A stretch of 64,000 nt of DNA, taken from contig QORU01000016.1 of the NCBI GenBank assembly GCA_003574785.1, positions 62,001 through 126,000 on the forward strand. The letters run 5' to 3'. Position numbers and translations under genes: made by a program. The notes beneath the pieces were generated by a model. That model ran no database searches and was not told where the DNA came from. It worked only from the letters and a program-made list of their open reading frames with translations. Source of the stretch: Taklimakanibacter deserti (GTDB taxonomy: Bacteria; Pseudomonadota; Alphaproteobacteria; Rhizobiales; Aestuariivirgaceae). Below are positions 8,045-16,472 of this stretch, one piece after another (position 1 is the first letter of the stretch; each line of letters starts with the position of its first letter).

Positions 8045-8575
8045 CGCGAGACAATCGGTTGTGGCGTTCGGTGAGCACATTCCCAACAACTGGAAGCGAC
8101 CTTCCTTCAGCTGATAAACATATTCCGGGTCATAGCTCGGATCTTCGCAGAAATCCCGCAGCGCTCTCGGGCGCTTGATCGAAATCTTGACGGGCAAGCC
8201 GGCAGCAAGCCGGCTTACCCTTCCGGGCAGGAATACTTGATCGTAGCCCTCTGGCTTGGACAACAACAGACTGCCCCACGGGCATGGGCTCGATTTTCCT
8301 GTGAACGCAAATGGGTCCCGACTGCACCCGAACATGCACTTGTAGACAAAGTAATCCTTCTGACCGTCCGCGTTGACATCGGCCTCACCGCGACCATCAT
8401 CAGAGTAGTTTTCGCTCACCGTCAGCCGCCCGAGGCCGTTGTCTCGGCACTCCTTGTCAAATTGCTGGGCAAAGGCCAGAACGGGAGGAGGCAATTTCTC
8501 CATTCTGTCGGCTGCAAGTGCGGGGGCACCAGCCAAACACGCACTCAACAATGTTGCGGCCACCAATCTATGCAC
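8030..8575 (-). CDS. Secreted hypothetical protein with several cysteines
   Basis: Encodes 181 residues. A signal peptide (MHRLVAATLLSACLAGAPALA, cut after about residue 22) is followed by a mature domain with ADVNADGQKDYFVYKCMFGC, which contains a calcium-loop-like DxNxDGxxD stretch. Further cysteine pairs (KSSPCPW, RDFCEDP, GMCSPN, TDCL) suggest disulfides. GC content is lower than in the neighbouring cob genes. The stop codon lies inside the hairpin at 8023-8040, so it runs tail-to-tail into the nitrile hydratase operon. Function unknown. Confidence 0.65.
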   Translation of the reverse strand: MHRLVAATLLSACLAGAPALAADRMEKLPPPVLAFAQQFDKECRDNGLGRLTVSENYSDDGRGEADVNADGQKDYFVYKCMFGCSRDPFAFTGKSSPCPWGSLLLSKPEGYDQVFLPGRVSRLAAGLPVKISIKRPRALRDFCEDPSYDPEYVYQLKEGRFQLLGMCSPNATTDCLASSGL

Positions 8576-8639
8576 GATGGCACCAGAGCTAGATGGTTGG
8601 AATGTTCTATCTCAAATCATCGCCTACAACAATGGAGCA

Positions 8640-8716
8640 CAATATTGGGCTCGTTGAGGAGCACGAGCTTGCATTGCGAATCCGCGCTCATGCACTTGGC
8701 CTCTTCCCGGCCGGCG
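8640..8716 (-). pseudogene. Decayed fragment of cobO
   Basis: These 77 bases match cobO positions 10012-10088 at roughly four-fifths identity (14 mismatches counted by eye), in the same orientation. Translated, the fragment reads EEAKCMSADSQCKLVLLNEP against EEAKRMIADPQYELVLLDEL in the intact gene, so the Walker B aspartate and other conserved residues are changed. There is no start, no Walker A and no continuation on either side. It lies about 110 bases upstream of the O-methyltransferase gene whose 3' end abuts the intact cobO. This suggests that a duplication or insertion event rearranged this point. Confidence 0.75.
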
Positions 8717-8824
8717 TCGCTGCGCTCGGAAAGGGGGCTGGCAGTGCTGAACCCGTTGTGCGGGAATAGCTGGATTAAGTTCGGTCCATTCTGATAAGTA
8801 TCCGTGGACACCCTCGGAGACACC

Positions 8825-9814
8825 ATGGTTAAGCCGACGCAACAGGTTATGAGGCTTGGATTTGGGTTCGCCGTGTCACAGGCGCTGCGCGTCATTATCG
8901 AACTCGGCATTCCGGATCTTCTGGCCGCCGGCAAGTCATCAGTAGCTGAATTGGCGGCCGCCACTCGGTCGAATGCCGACGCGCTTTATCGTGTGATGCG
9001 GCTTCTTGCAGCCGAAGGAGTCTTCAGGGAGGTGCTGCCCCGTCATTTCGAGCTGACGGAGATGGGTACCGTGCTGCGCTCCGATCGCCCCGGTCCCCGT
9101 GACTTCATCCATATGATCAACAGCGAAGCCTACCTTGCCTTCGGGCAGCTCATGCATTCTGTTCACACCGGCAAGCCGGCTTTTGACAAGGTGTTCGGAA
9201 GTCCAAGATTCGACTGGCTGTCGGAACATCCCGAGCAGGCTGCTTTGTTTCAGCGTGCCATGGTGGCCTTGAGTCAAGGCAGCAACGAGGCGGTTGCCGA
9301 TGCCTATGACTTCAGGCCGTTCACGCGTGTCGTCGACCTCGGTGGCGGACATGGTCAGCTTCTCGCCGAAATCCTGGTTCGCAATCTCCATCTGAGTGGC
9401 GTGCTCTTTGATCTCCCTTCAGGCGTCGCTGCCGCACAACAGGGTGCAGGCGGCCACCTGCCGCGCACTGAATTTGTCGCCGGTGATTTCTTTGAGAGCG
9501 TTCCTATCGGCGATGTCTACGTCGTTAAGAAAGTGATCCACGACTGGGATGATGAGCGTGCCAAGGCAATTCTACGAAATTGCCGCAAGGCGATGCTGCC
9601 AGGCGGGAAGGTGCTTGTGGCCGAGACGCTCGTGCCGTCAGGAGACGAACCTGATCAGATCAAGCAAATCGACGTTGTCATGCTAGCCGTTACTGGTGGC
9701 CTGGAGAGGACGAAAGCTCAGTATGCAAGCCTGTTAGACGCCGCGGGGCTAAAGCTTGAACGGGTGATCCCGACGCGAGGACCGATTTCCATTCTTGAGG
9801 CGTCTGCGGTCTAG
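8825..9814 (+). CDS. SAM-dependent O-methyltransferase (family 2, hydroxyindole/caffeate OMT-like)
   Basis: Encodes 329 residues. An N-terminal winged-helix dimerisation domain (about 1-90: GIPDLLAAG, SVAELAAATRSNADALYRVM) precedes the Rossmann methyltransferase domain. That domain has motif I VVDLGGGHGQLLAEIL, the FVAGDFFESVPIGDVYVVKK segment and the catalytic-base motif VIHDWDDERA, as in small-molecule O-methyltransferases. ATG 8825 is preferred because GGAG lies five to eight bases upstream; an in-frame GTG at 8804 is possible. Substrate unknown. GC is lower than in the surrounding cob genes. The stop codon directly abuts the stop of cobO (9815-9817), and a cobO fragment lies upstream, both pointing to an insertion. 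Confidence 0.85.
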   Translation: MVKPTQQVMRLGFGFAVSQALRVIIELGIPDLLAAGKSSVAELAAATRSNADALYRVMRLLAAEGVFREVLPRHFELTEMGTVLRSDRPGPRDFIHMINSEAYLAFGQLMHSVHTGKPAFDKVFGSPRFDWLSEHPEQAALFQRAMVALSQGSNEAVADAYDFRPFTRVVDLGGGHGQLLAEILVRNLHLSGVLFDLPSGVAAAQQGAGGHLPRTEFVAGDFFESVPIGDVYVVKKVIHDWDDERAKAILRNCRKAMLPGGKVLVAETLVPSGDEPDQIKQIDVVMLAVTGGLERTKAQYASLLDAAGLKLERVIPTRGPISILEASAV

Positions 9815-10420
9815 CTAGTATTCAATGCCCTTCTGCGCCTTGATCCCCGAGCGGAAGGGATGCTTGATCTGCTCCATCTCGGTGACGAGGTCGGCGATTT
9901 CGATCAGTTCGTCCTTGGCGTTGCGGCCGGTGACGATCACATGCTTGTCGGCGGGCTTGTTGCGCAAGGTCTCGACGACCTCTTCGGTCGGCAGGTAGTC
10001 GTAGCGCAGCACGATATTGAGCTCATCGAGCAGCACGAGCTCGTATTGCGGGTCGGCGATCATGCGCTTGGCTTCTTCCCAGCCGGCGCGCGCATGGGCG
10101 ATGTCGCGCTCGCGGTCCTGGGTTTCCCAGGTAAAGCCTTCGCCCATGGCCTTGATCGTCACCAGATCCGGGAATTTCTCCAGCACCGTGCGCTCGCCCG
10201 TCGCCCAGGCGCCTTTGACGAACTGCACGACGCCCGCTTTCATACCGTGGCCGATGCAGCGGAACACCATGCCGAAGGCCGCGGTCGACTTGCCTTTGCC
10301 CTTGCCGGTATGGACGATGATCAGGCCTTTCTCGATCGTCTTGCCGGCCATGATCTTGTCGCGCGCCGCCTTCTTCTTCTGCATCTTGTCGTGATGGCGG
10401 ACATTTTCGTCTTCACTCAT
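9815..10420 (-). CDS. cobO: Cob(I)yrinic acid a,c-diamide adenosyltransferase, CobO type
   Basis: Encodes 201 residues. It adds the upper 5'-deoxyadenosyl ligand to reduced corrinoid. The P-loop GLIIVHTGKGKGKSTAAFG is characteristic of the CobA/CobO family. AVQFVKGAWATGER and the Walker B-like LVLLDELNIVLRYDYLPTEE are intact, and the C-terminus KHPFRSGIKAQKGIEY is typical. The ATG at 10420 overlaps the cobN stop (ATGA); the longer frame in cobN is discarded. It is the last gene of the cbtB-cbtA-cobW-cobN-cobO operon. Confidence 0.95.
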   Translation of the reverse strand: MSEDENVRHHDKMQKKKAARDKIMAGKTIEKGLIIVHTGKGKGKSTAAFGMVFRCIGHGMKAGVVQFVKGAWATGERTVLEKFPDLVTIKAMGEGFTWETQDRERDIAHARAGWEEAKRMIADPQYELVLLDELNIVLRYDYLPTEEVVETLRNKPADKHVIVTGRNAKDELIEIADLVTEMEQIKHPFRSGIKAQKGIEY

Positions 10421-13400
10421 GGGGCACGTCCTTCCTTGAGAAGCTTCAATTGACCATAGGCCGAGTTGGAGCGCGGCGTCCAAAGGCCGCGCGCGATCGC
10501 TTCCTCGAGCCGCTCCGATATCTCGACGAGCGCTGAGGGGTTGTTGCGGGCGATGAAGTCGCGCGTTTCCTCATCGGCGAGAAAGGCGTCATAAGCGAGG
10601 TCGAAATGATGGCTCTGCACCGCACCCGTCGTCGCCGCGAAGGCGAACATGTAGTCGACCGTCGCCGCGATCTCGAAGGCGCCCTTATAGCCATGGCGTT
10701 TGACGCCGGTGATCCATTTCGGATTGACGACGCGCGAGCGCACGACGCGGCCTACCTCTTCCTCGAGCGTGCGGATGACCGGCCGCTCCGGGCGCGAATG
10801 GTCGTTGTGATAGACGCGCGGCCTCTGACCCGACATCGCCTCGACGGCAGCACTCATCCCGCCTTCGAACTGATAGTAATCGTCGGAATCGAGCAGATCG
10901 TGCTCGCGATTGTCCTGGTTATGCACCACGGCTTCGATGCGCTTGAGACGTTCGCCGAATGCGCGCTCGTCATGGGCGCCAGCGTCGCGCGCGCCATAGG
11001 CATAGGCGCCCCAGGTGATATAGGCGCGGGCGAGATCGGCGCGTTCGGCCCACAGTCTCTCATCGATCAGCGCCTGGAGACCCGCCCCATAGGCGCCGGG
11101 CTTCGATCCGAAGATGCGGTAGCCGGCGGCATGTTCGGCTTCGGCGGCGGCAAGCCCGGCCGCGGTGAGCGTCCTCGTTTCGCTCAGCATGCGGGCGGCG
11201 ATCGGATTGTCGCCTTCCGGCTCGTCGAGCCGGCCGACGGCGCGGATCGCCTTGTCGAAGAGCTCGATCTGGGCCGGGAAGGCGTCGCGGAAGAAGCCCG
11301 AGATGCGCAAGGTGACGTCGATGCGGGGGCGCCCGAGCTTCGCGAGCGGGATCACCTCATAGCCGGTCACGCGCCAGCTCGACGGTTCCCAGACGGGCTT
11401 TGCGCCGATGAGCGCCAACGCCTGCGCGATATCATCGCCGCCGGTGCGCATATTGGACGTGCCCCAGGCGGAGAGGCCGAGCGCCTTGGGATAGCGTCCG
11501 AAATCCTGGAAGTGCCGGGCGATGAGGTCTTCCGCCGATTTCTGCCCGAGCGTCCAGGCAGTAGGTGTCGGCACCGTGCGGTTGTCGAGGGAATAGAAAT
11601 TGCGGCCGGTGGGGAGGACATCGAGCCGTCCGCGGGTCGGGGCGCCCGAAGGTCCTGCCACCACGAATTGCCCATCGAGTCCCTTGAGCACGCTCGAGAT
11701 TTCGCGTTCGCCCGAGGCGCGCAAGGCCGGACGGGCGATAGTCTCGATCGCGGTGATGACCTTGTCCGATTGCGCGCCAATGCCGGCCTGTGTCTCTACG
11801 CAGCGCGAGGCCAGTATCTCGAGACGTTCGACCGTATCGCCTTGCGATCGCCAGCTATCCGCGCTCAAGGCGGCGAGGATATCGGGGCGGGGACCCATCC
11901 AGGGCGCGCTCATGTCGCAGGTGAGCGGATCGAAATCGGCAAAGCTCAGATCCTGCGCCAGAGCGCGAATCAGCGATTGATCGCTTTCCTCGCCGAGCCC
12001 GCGCGGCACGCGGGTGAGCGCCACCAGAAGATCGGTCTCGAGCCGGCCTTGCGGCGAAGAACCCAATATATGGAGACCGTCGCGGATCTGCGCCTCCTTC
12101 AGGTCGCAGAGATAGGCGTCGAGCTTCACGAGATCGCTCGTCTCATCGCCGGTGAAGCCGGCATCGACATCGAGCCTCTGGCTTCTGGTGAGATCGAGGA
12201 TATCGCGCTTGAGTGCAGCGAGCCTGCGGCGATCGAGGCCGGAGGCGAGATAATACTCATCGACCAGAGCCTCGAGGTCCTTGAGCGGACCATAGGTCTC
12301 GGCCCGCGTCAGAGGCGGCGTCAGGTGATCGATGATGACGGCGCCCGAGCGGCGCTTGGCCTGCGTGCCTTCGCCCGGATCGTTGACGATGAAGGGATAG
12401 AGATGCGGCAAAGGGCCGAAGGCGATCTCGGGGTAGCAGGCGGAGGACAGCGCCGTCGCCTTGCCAGGCAGCCATTCGAGATTGCCGTGCTTGCCATTGT
12501 GGATAATCGCCTGGGCCTTGAAATGATGGCGCAGCCAGAAATAGGTGGCGAGATAGCCATGCGGCGGCACCAGCGCCGGGTCGTGATAGGTGGCCTTGGG
12601 ATCGATATTGTAGCCGCGCGCCGGCTGGATCGCGACCGCCGCATGGCCGAAAATGAGGACGGGAAGCTCGAAGGCATCTCTCGCGAAGAAGGGATCCTGT
12701 TCGGGAGCGCCCCAACGCTCGATGATCTGGCGCCGGACATCGTCGGGCAAGGCGGCAAAATCCCGGACATAGTCGCCGAGCGCGAGCCTGGTCGCGCTTC
12801 CATGGCGATGCGCATTGGTGCGGCCTCGTTGCAGGCTTTCGATGAGCGCATTCCCATCCGCGGGAATGTCATCGATGCCATAACCTGCATCGGCGAGTGC
12901 CTGCAGGATGGCGATGGTGCTCGCCGGCGTGTCATAGCCCACGCCGTTGCCGATACGGCCGTCCTTGTTGGGATAGTTGGCGAGGAGGAGGGCGATGCGC
13001 CGATCGGCGGGAGGCGTCTGACGCAGGGCGATCCAGGCCGCCGCCAGATCGGCGACGAAGTCGATGCGGTCCCGGACCGGCCGGTAGGTCACGATCCGGC
13101 ATTGCGTCCGCTCGTCCCAGTGATCGTCCGCCTTGAAGGAGACGGCGCACGAGAAGATGCGGCCGTCGAGCTCGGGGAGGACGACATTCATCGCGAGATC
13201 GCGGGCGCCGAGACCTTGCGCGCTCTCTTGCCAGCTCGCTTCGCCGGAGCCCGCGAAGACGACCTGCAGCACCGGGCAGTCAAAGGGTGTGAAAGGCGTG
13301 TCGGCGGCGATGCTGCCCGAAGATACGGCGAAAGAAGTCGTATTGAGGATGACGGCCGGACGCGCTTCACCGAATGTGGCGGTGATGAACGCGGCGCTCG

Positions 13401-14133
13401 CTGCGTCTTTAAGGCTCGTGACGAAGACGGGCAGGGCATTGATCCTTCGCTGCCGAAGTGCCGCGACCAGCGCATCGACCGGCGCCGTCTGCGCCCCTTC
13501 GAGCACCGAGCGATAGAAGACCAGCGCCGCGGCCGGCGCATTGGTGATCCAGTTGGCGCTGAGCTCCTCAAGACTTTCGCAAGCCTGTCCCGGCCAGTAG
13601 AGACCGGCCTTGGCGAGCGGCCGCGGCGGGGCGGGCGCAGCACCTTGCCCCAGGAAATGCAAGCATAGCTTGAGGAAGGCGGCGGCATTCTCCTGGCCGC
13701 CGGCAATGAGATATTGCCTGAGCCTTTCGCAATCGGCCTTGGGTAAGGTCGAGCGTGCGGCAAGCTCGGGATCGGGATGGGCATCGCCTGGCAGAACGGC
13801 GAGCGCGATCTCGTGCTCGCGCGCCAGGGCTTCGATCTCGCCGAGGCCATAGGCCCAGTATTGCGCCCCGCCAAGGAGGCGCAGGACAATGAGCCTCGCT
13901 TGCTTCAGCGTCTTTTCGAGATAGAGATCGACAGAGAGGTTGTGCTGGAGCTGCAACAGATTGGCGAGACGCAGCGAGACGGCGTCGCTGCCGATCGCGT
14001 CCCAGGCGCGCGCCAAGGCGGCAAGCTCGCTGTCGGCGGCGGAGAGCACGACGATGTCGCCCGGCTCCTGCGCAAGGTCGATAGCTTCGGCCGCGCCGTC
14101 TATGACGCCCGTCTGGGTCGCAAGGAGATGCAT
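10417..14133 (-). CDS. cobN: Aerobic cobaltochelatase large subunit CobN
   Basis: Encodes 1,238 residues, the usual size for CobN (about 1,250). With CobS and CobT, not in this window, it inserts cobalt into hydrogenobyrinic acid a,c-diamide using ATP. Typical motifs are LLANYPNKDGRIGNGVGYDTPAS split around residue 400, AIIHNGKHGNLEWLPGKATAL (about residue 545), WGTSNMRTGGDDIAQAL and the C-terminal DYMFAFAATTGAV region. No frameshift is seen. It starts one base into the cobW stop (TGATG) and overlaps cobO at the 3' end. A 1,020-codon open frame on the opposite strand is a by-product of GC-rich third positions. Confidence 0.96.
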   Translation of the reverse strand: MHLLATQTGVIDGAAEAIDLAQEPGDIVVLSAADSELAALARAWDAIGSDAVSLRLANLLQLQHNLSVDLYLEKTLKQARLIVLRLLGGAQYWAYGLGEIEALAREHEIALAVLPGDAHPDPELAARSTLPKADCERLRQYLIAGGQENAAAFLKLCLHFLGQGAAPAPPRPLAKAGLYWPGQACESLEELSANWITNAPAAALVFYRSVLEGAQTAPVDALVAALRQRRINALPVFVTSLKDAASAAFITATFGEARPAVILNTTSFAVSSGSIAADTPFTPFDCPVLQVVFAGSGEASWQESAQGLGARDLAMNVVLPELDGRIFSCAVSFKADDHWDERTQCRIVTYRPVRDRIDFVADLAAAWIALRQTPPADRRIALLLANYPNKDGRIGNGVGYDTPASTIAILQALADAGYGIDDIPADGNALIESLQRGRTNAHRHGSATRLALGDYVRDFAALPDDVRRQIIERWGAPEQDPFFARDAFELPVLIFGHAAVAIQPARGYNIDPKATYHDPALVPPHGYLATYFWLRHHFKAQAIIHNGKHGNLEWLPGKATALSSACYPEIAFGPLPHLYPFIVNDPGEGTQAKRRSGAVIIDHLTPPLTRAETYGPLKDLEALVDEYYLASGLDRRRLAALKRDILDLTRSQRLDVDAGFTGDETSDLVKLDAYLCDLKEAQIRDGLHILGSSPQGRLETDLLVALTRVPRGLGEESDQSLIRALAQDLSFADFDPLTCDMSAPWMGPRPDILAALSADSWRSQGDTVERLEILASRCVETQAGIGAQSDKVITAIETIARPALRASGEREISSVLKGLDGQFVVAGPSGAPTRGRLDVLPTGRNFYSLDNRTVPTPTAWTLGQKSAEDLIARHFQDFGRYPKALGLSAWGTSNMRTGGDDIAQALALIGAKPVWEPSSWRVTGYEVIPLAKLGRPRIDVTLRISGFFRDAFPAQIELFDKAIRAVGRLDEPEGDNPIAARMLSETRTLTAAGLAAAEAEHAAGYRIFGSKPGAYGAGLQALIDERLWAERADLARAYITWGAYAYGARDAGAHDERAFGERLKRIEAVVHNQDNREHDLLDSDDYYQFEGGMSAAVEAMSGQRPRVYHNDHSRPERPVIRTLEEEVGRVVRSRVVNPKWITGVKRHGYKGAFEIAATVDYMFAFAATTGAVQSHHFDLAYDAFLADEETRDFIARNNPSALVEISERLEEAIARGLWTPRSNSAYGQLKLLKEGRAP

Positions 14134-15170
14134 CAGCCCTTGAGGCGGGACTCGACCACGGCCCGGTCCAGTCCCTTCAATCCGATGACGACGACCTCGC
14201 TCGAACGCTTCTCGTCCGCCCGCCAGGGTCGGTCGAAATAGCTATTGAGCCGCGGCCCGACCGCCTGGATCAGCAACCGCCCCGGCGCACCGTCGATCGC
14301 GGCAAAGCCCTTGAGCCGCAAAATGTCATGGTCGGCGATGACATCCTGGATGCGGTCGATAAGGCTCTCGCGGTCGGCGATGGCGCCTAGCGGGATCGAG
14401 AACGTGACGAAATCGTCATGGTCGTGCTGCACCTCGCCTTCCATCTCGTGATGGGAGAGGCGGTTATGCATGTCGTCCTCGGCGGCCGACGCGATGCCGA
14501 GAAGCGCTGCCGCATCGAGCGCGCCATGCTGCGCCGGCACGAGCTTGGTCCCTTTTCGGATCTGCGTCTTGAGATCGCCCGCGAGCTTGTCGGTCTCATG
14601 ATCGAGAAGCAGGTCGGTCTTGTTGAGGATGATCATGTCGGCGCAATTGAGCTGATCCTCGAACAACTCCTCGATCGGATTCTCGTGATCGAGATTGGGA
14701 TCGGCGGCACGCTGGCGCGCCACCGCCTCCTCGTCATCGGCGAAGCGGCCCTCGGCCAGCGCCTTGGCATCGACGACGGTCACCACGCCGTCGACCGTCA
14801 CACGCGACTTGATCTCGGGCCAGTTGAAGGCGCGCACCAAAGGCTGGGGCAGAGCGAGGCCCGAGGTCTCAATCACGATATGCTCGGGCGGCCGATCGCG
14901 GTCGAGGAGCTTGCGCATGGTCGGGATGAAATCATCGGCGACCGTGCAGCAGATGCAGCCATTGGCGAGCTCGACCACGTCCTCTTCGCGGCAGACATCG
15001 TCGCCGCAACCTTTGAGGATCTCGCCGTCGACGCCGATGTCGCCGAACTCGTTGATGACGAGGGCGATCCGCCGTCCCTTGGCGTTCTGCAGGAGATGGC
15101 GGATCAATGTCGTCTTGCCGGCGCCGAGGAAGCCGGTGATGACGGTGGCAGGGATTTTCTCGAGCGCCAT
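14133..15170 (-). CDS. cobW: CobW-type G3E-family GTPase metallochaperone
   Basis: Encodes 345 residues. CobW GTPases are thought to deliver Co2+ to the cobaltochelatase. Visible are Walker A VITGFLGAGKTTLIRHLL, the metal-binding GCICC (NGCICCTVADDF, about residue 74), the switch/Walker B VIETSGLALPQPL, and the guanine-specificity motif NKTDLL. The C-terminal CobW_C domain includes a His/Asp-rich stretch (HHEMEGEVQHDHDDF). Gene order cbtB-cbtA-cobW-cobN supports the cobalt role over a zinc role. It is separated from cbtA by two bases. Confidence 0.94.
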   Translation of the reverse strand: MALEKIPATVITGFLGAGKTTLIRHLLQNAKGRRIALVINEFGDIGVDGEILKGCGDDVCREEDVVELANGCICCTVADDFIPTMRKLLDRDRPPEHIVIETSGLALPQPLVRAFNWPEIKSRVTVDGVVTVVDAKALAEGRFADDEEAVARQRAADPNLDHENPIEELFEDQLNCADMIILNKTDLLLDHETDKLAGDLKTQIRKGTKLVPAQHGALDAAALLGIASAAEDDMHNRLSHHEMEGEVQHDHDDFVTFSIPLGAIADRESLIDRIQDVIADHDILRLKGFAAIDGAPGRLLIQAVGPRLNSYFDRPWRADEKRSSEVVVIGLKGLDRAVVESRLKG

Positions 15171-15172
15171 GA

Positions 15173-15898
15173 TCAGGCCTCCTTGACGAAGCGGTCCATG
15201 GCGAGACCGAGAAAGCCGCCAACGGCAAGCCAGAGCAGGGCCGCCGCGGCCAGCGTGTTGGCCGCGAACTCGGCCGAAAGGCCGGCAGGCACGCCACTTT
15301 CATGGGTCGGCGGCTGCGGCGCGCCGATGATATGGGGCAAAGCCACCAGGATGACGGCCAAAACCTTCGCCCACGTCTCGCTTCTCTGGGTGAAGAGCCA
15401 GATGGCGACACCGGTCGCGATGATCGTGCCGATCCACCAGATCTGCCGCGCCGCGAGATCGGCGGCCGGCATGCCGGGCAATTCAGGTGCCAGGCCCGCT
15501 GCGGGCGCCAGGTGCACGGCGAGGAACCCCGCCAGGCCCCAGAGCACGCCGTTGCGTGGCGTGATCCTCACCCCCGACAGGAGGCTGATGCCGGCCAGCA
15601 CGGCGGCGAAGCCGGCGCCGGCGACGATGCTGGCCAGGAAGGTGTAGAAGGTGCGCTCGGCGCCATCCTGGGGCGCCCAGGCCTCTTCTTCAGCCGCAGG
15701 CTCGGCTGCAGGAGCTGGCGCCTGTTCGGTCGTTGTCGTTGCAGCGGCGGCATGGTCATGCGTATGACCGTCGCCGGCATTTTCATATTTCTCAGCTTCG
15801 AGAATCAATGGCGTGAGCCGCACATGCTGGACCGCGCCATAGAACAAGCCGGCCGCGATCCCGGCAAGGAGCGCGGCGAGAATCACTCGCCCGATCAT
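15173..15898 (-). CDS. cbtA: Cobalt transporter subunit CbtA
   Basis: Encodes a 241-residue inner-membrane protein predicted for cobalt uptake. The N-terminal helix MIGRVILAALLAGIAAGLFY is followed by QHVRLTPLILEAEKYE, a signature of CbtA, then a periplasmic linker with GDGHTHDHAAAA (possible metal capture) and Ala/Pro/Glu-rich sequence. Five more hydrophobic segments follow (about 85-240), including LPGMPAADLAARQIWW and ALPHIIGAPQPPTHESGVP, both typical of the family. It pairs with the small CbtB upstream, behind the cobalamin riboswitch. Confidence 0.92.
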   Translation of the reverse strand: MIGRVILAALLAGIAAGLFYGAVQHVRLTPLILEAEKYENAGDGHTHDHAAAATTTTEQAPAPAAEPAAEEEAWAPQDGAERTFYTFLASIVAGAGFAAVLAGISLLSGVRITPRNGVLWGLAGFLAVHLAPAAGLAPELPGMPAADLAARQIWWIGTIIATGVAIWLFTQRSETWAKVLAVILVALPHIIGAPQPPTHESGVPAGLSAEFAANTLAAAALLWLAVGGFLGLAMDRFVKEA

Positions 15899-15915
15899 GG
15901 AAAAACCTGCTTAGC

Positions 15916-16092
15916 TTAGTGGCAGGGGAAGCCGATCGAGTGACGCGTGTCATGCGCCGCATTGTGCAGCTTGTCGGCATGGGCAAGCCCGACGCCGGCA
16001 ATCAGCAGGAGGCCAAAGGCCATCGCGCTGAGGCCCGCGGCCACGCGCTGCGACATGGTGAGAGAAGAAGTGGAAATCCGATCCGTGGTCAT
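15916..16092 (-). CDS. cbtB: Cobalt transporter subunit CbtB
   Basis: A 58-residue protein with one transmembrane helix (RVAAGLSAMAFGLLLIAGVG) followed by the metal-binding tail LAHADKLHNAAHDTRHSIGF ending in PCH, which defines CbtB. ATG 16092 is preceded by GGAGGG about ten bases upstream. It is the first gene after the cobalamin riboswitch, so uptake of cobalt should be shut down when cobalamin is plentiful. Confidence 0.93.
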   Translation of the reverse strand: MTTDRISTSSLTMSQRVAAGLSAMAFGLLLIAGVGLAHADKLHNAAHDTRHSIGFPCH

Positions 16093-16144
16093 GAGCGTAA
16101 CACCCTCCGTGTGCTCAACAATAATGTGAGGGCAGGGCCCTCGG

Positions 16145-16325
16145 TTGGCGCGGCAGGTCTCCTGACTTGCGGCTCGGGCGGATGCACGCGGCCTTCCCGG
16201 TTGCCCAGTGGCCAATTCTGCGTACGTCCTCGCCGCTCACAGTTGCGGGGGCAGTCACGGTTTTGGCCCCGATTGGGTCGTCCGCACCGTGTTCCCTGTT
16301 CGGTTTCTAGCCTTTGGGCATCGAA
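16145..16325 (-). promoter_or_regulatory. Cobalamin (AdoCbl) riboswitch
   Basis: On the minus strand all hallmark elements are present in order: ACAGGGAA then CACGGTGCGG, the invariant core GACTGCCCCCGCAACTGTGAG (16232-16254), GGCCACTGGG, CCGGGAAGGC, and the B12 box AGTCAGGAGACCTGCCG (16151-16168). It lies about 55 bases upstream of cbtB and should control the cbtB-cbtA-cobW-cobN-cobO operon in response to adenosylcobalamin. A small GAGGG/CCCTC hairpin lies between the aptamer and the cbtB ribosome site. Confidence 0.95.
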
Positions 16326-16409
16326 ACACCGCGTTCGTCATGCGTGCCACGGCCATAAGCGCCCGTCAAGGCTCAGCTTTTTCTGACCTTCCACAGCAGT
16401 CTCTTCCTA

Positions 16410-16457
16410 TTGCTTTCAGCTCCTTCCGTGGGGTATATTGACTGAACGTTCAATTAG
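16410..16457 (+). promoter_or_regulatory. Promoter with BetI-like (TetR-family) operator
   Basis: TTGCTT (16410-16415), an 18-base spacer and TATATT (16434-16439) form a plausible sigma-70 promoter. Overlapping its start region is ATTGACTGAACGTTCAATTA, centred on the perfect palindrome TGAACGTTCA (16443-16452). From memory the BetI operator of choline/betaine genes reads ATTGATTGGACGTTCAAT with the same centre, so this looks like the site of a BetI-type repressor. AAAGGAGG follows at 16459-16466 as the ribosome site of the Rieske gene. No regulator gene is adjacent. Confidence 0.6.
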
Positions 16458-16472
16458 AAAAGGAGGCCCACA

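Noticed and set aside
10606..13668. 1,020-codon open frame on the plus strand
   Set aside because: Antisense to cobN, whose motifs are unambiguous. No signal of its own and composition typical of a shadow frame.
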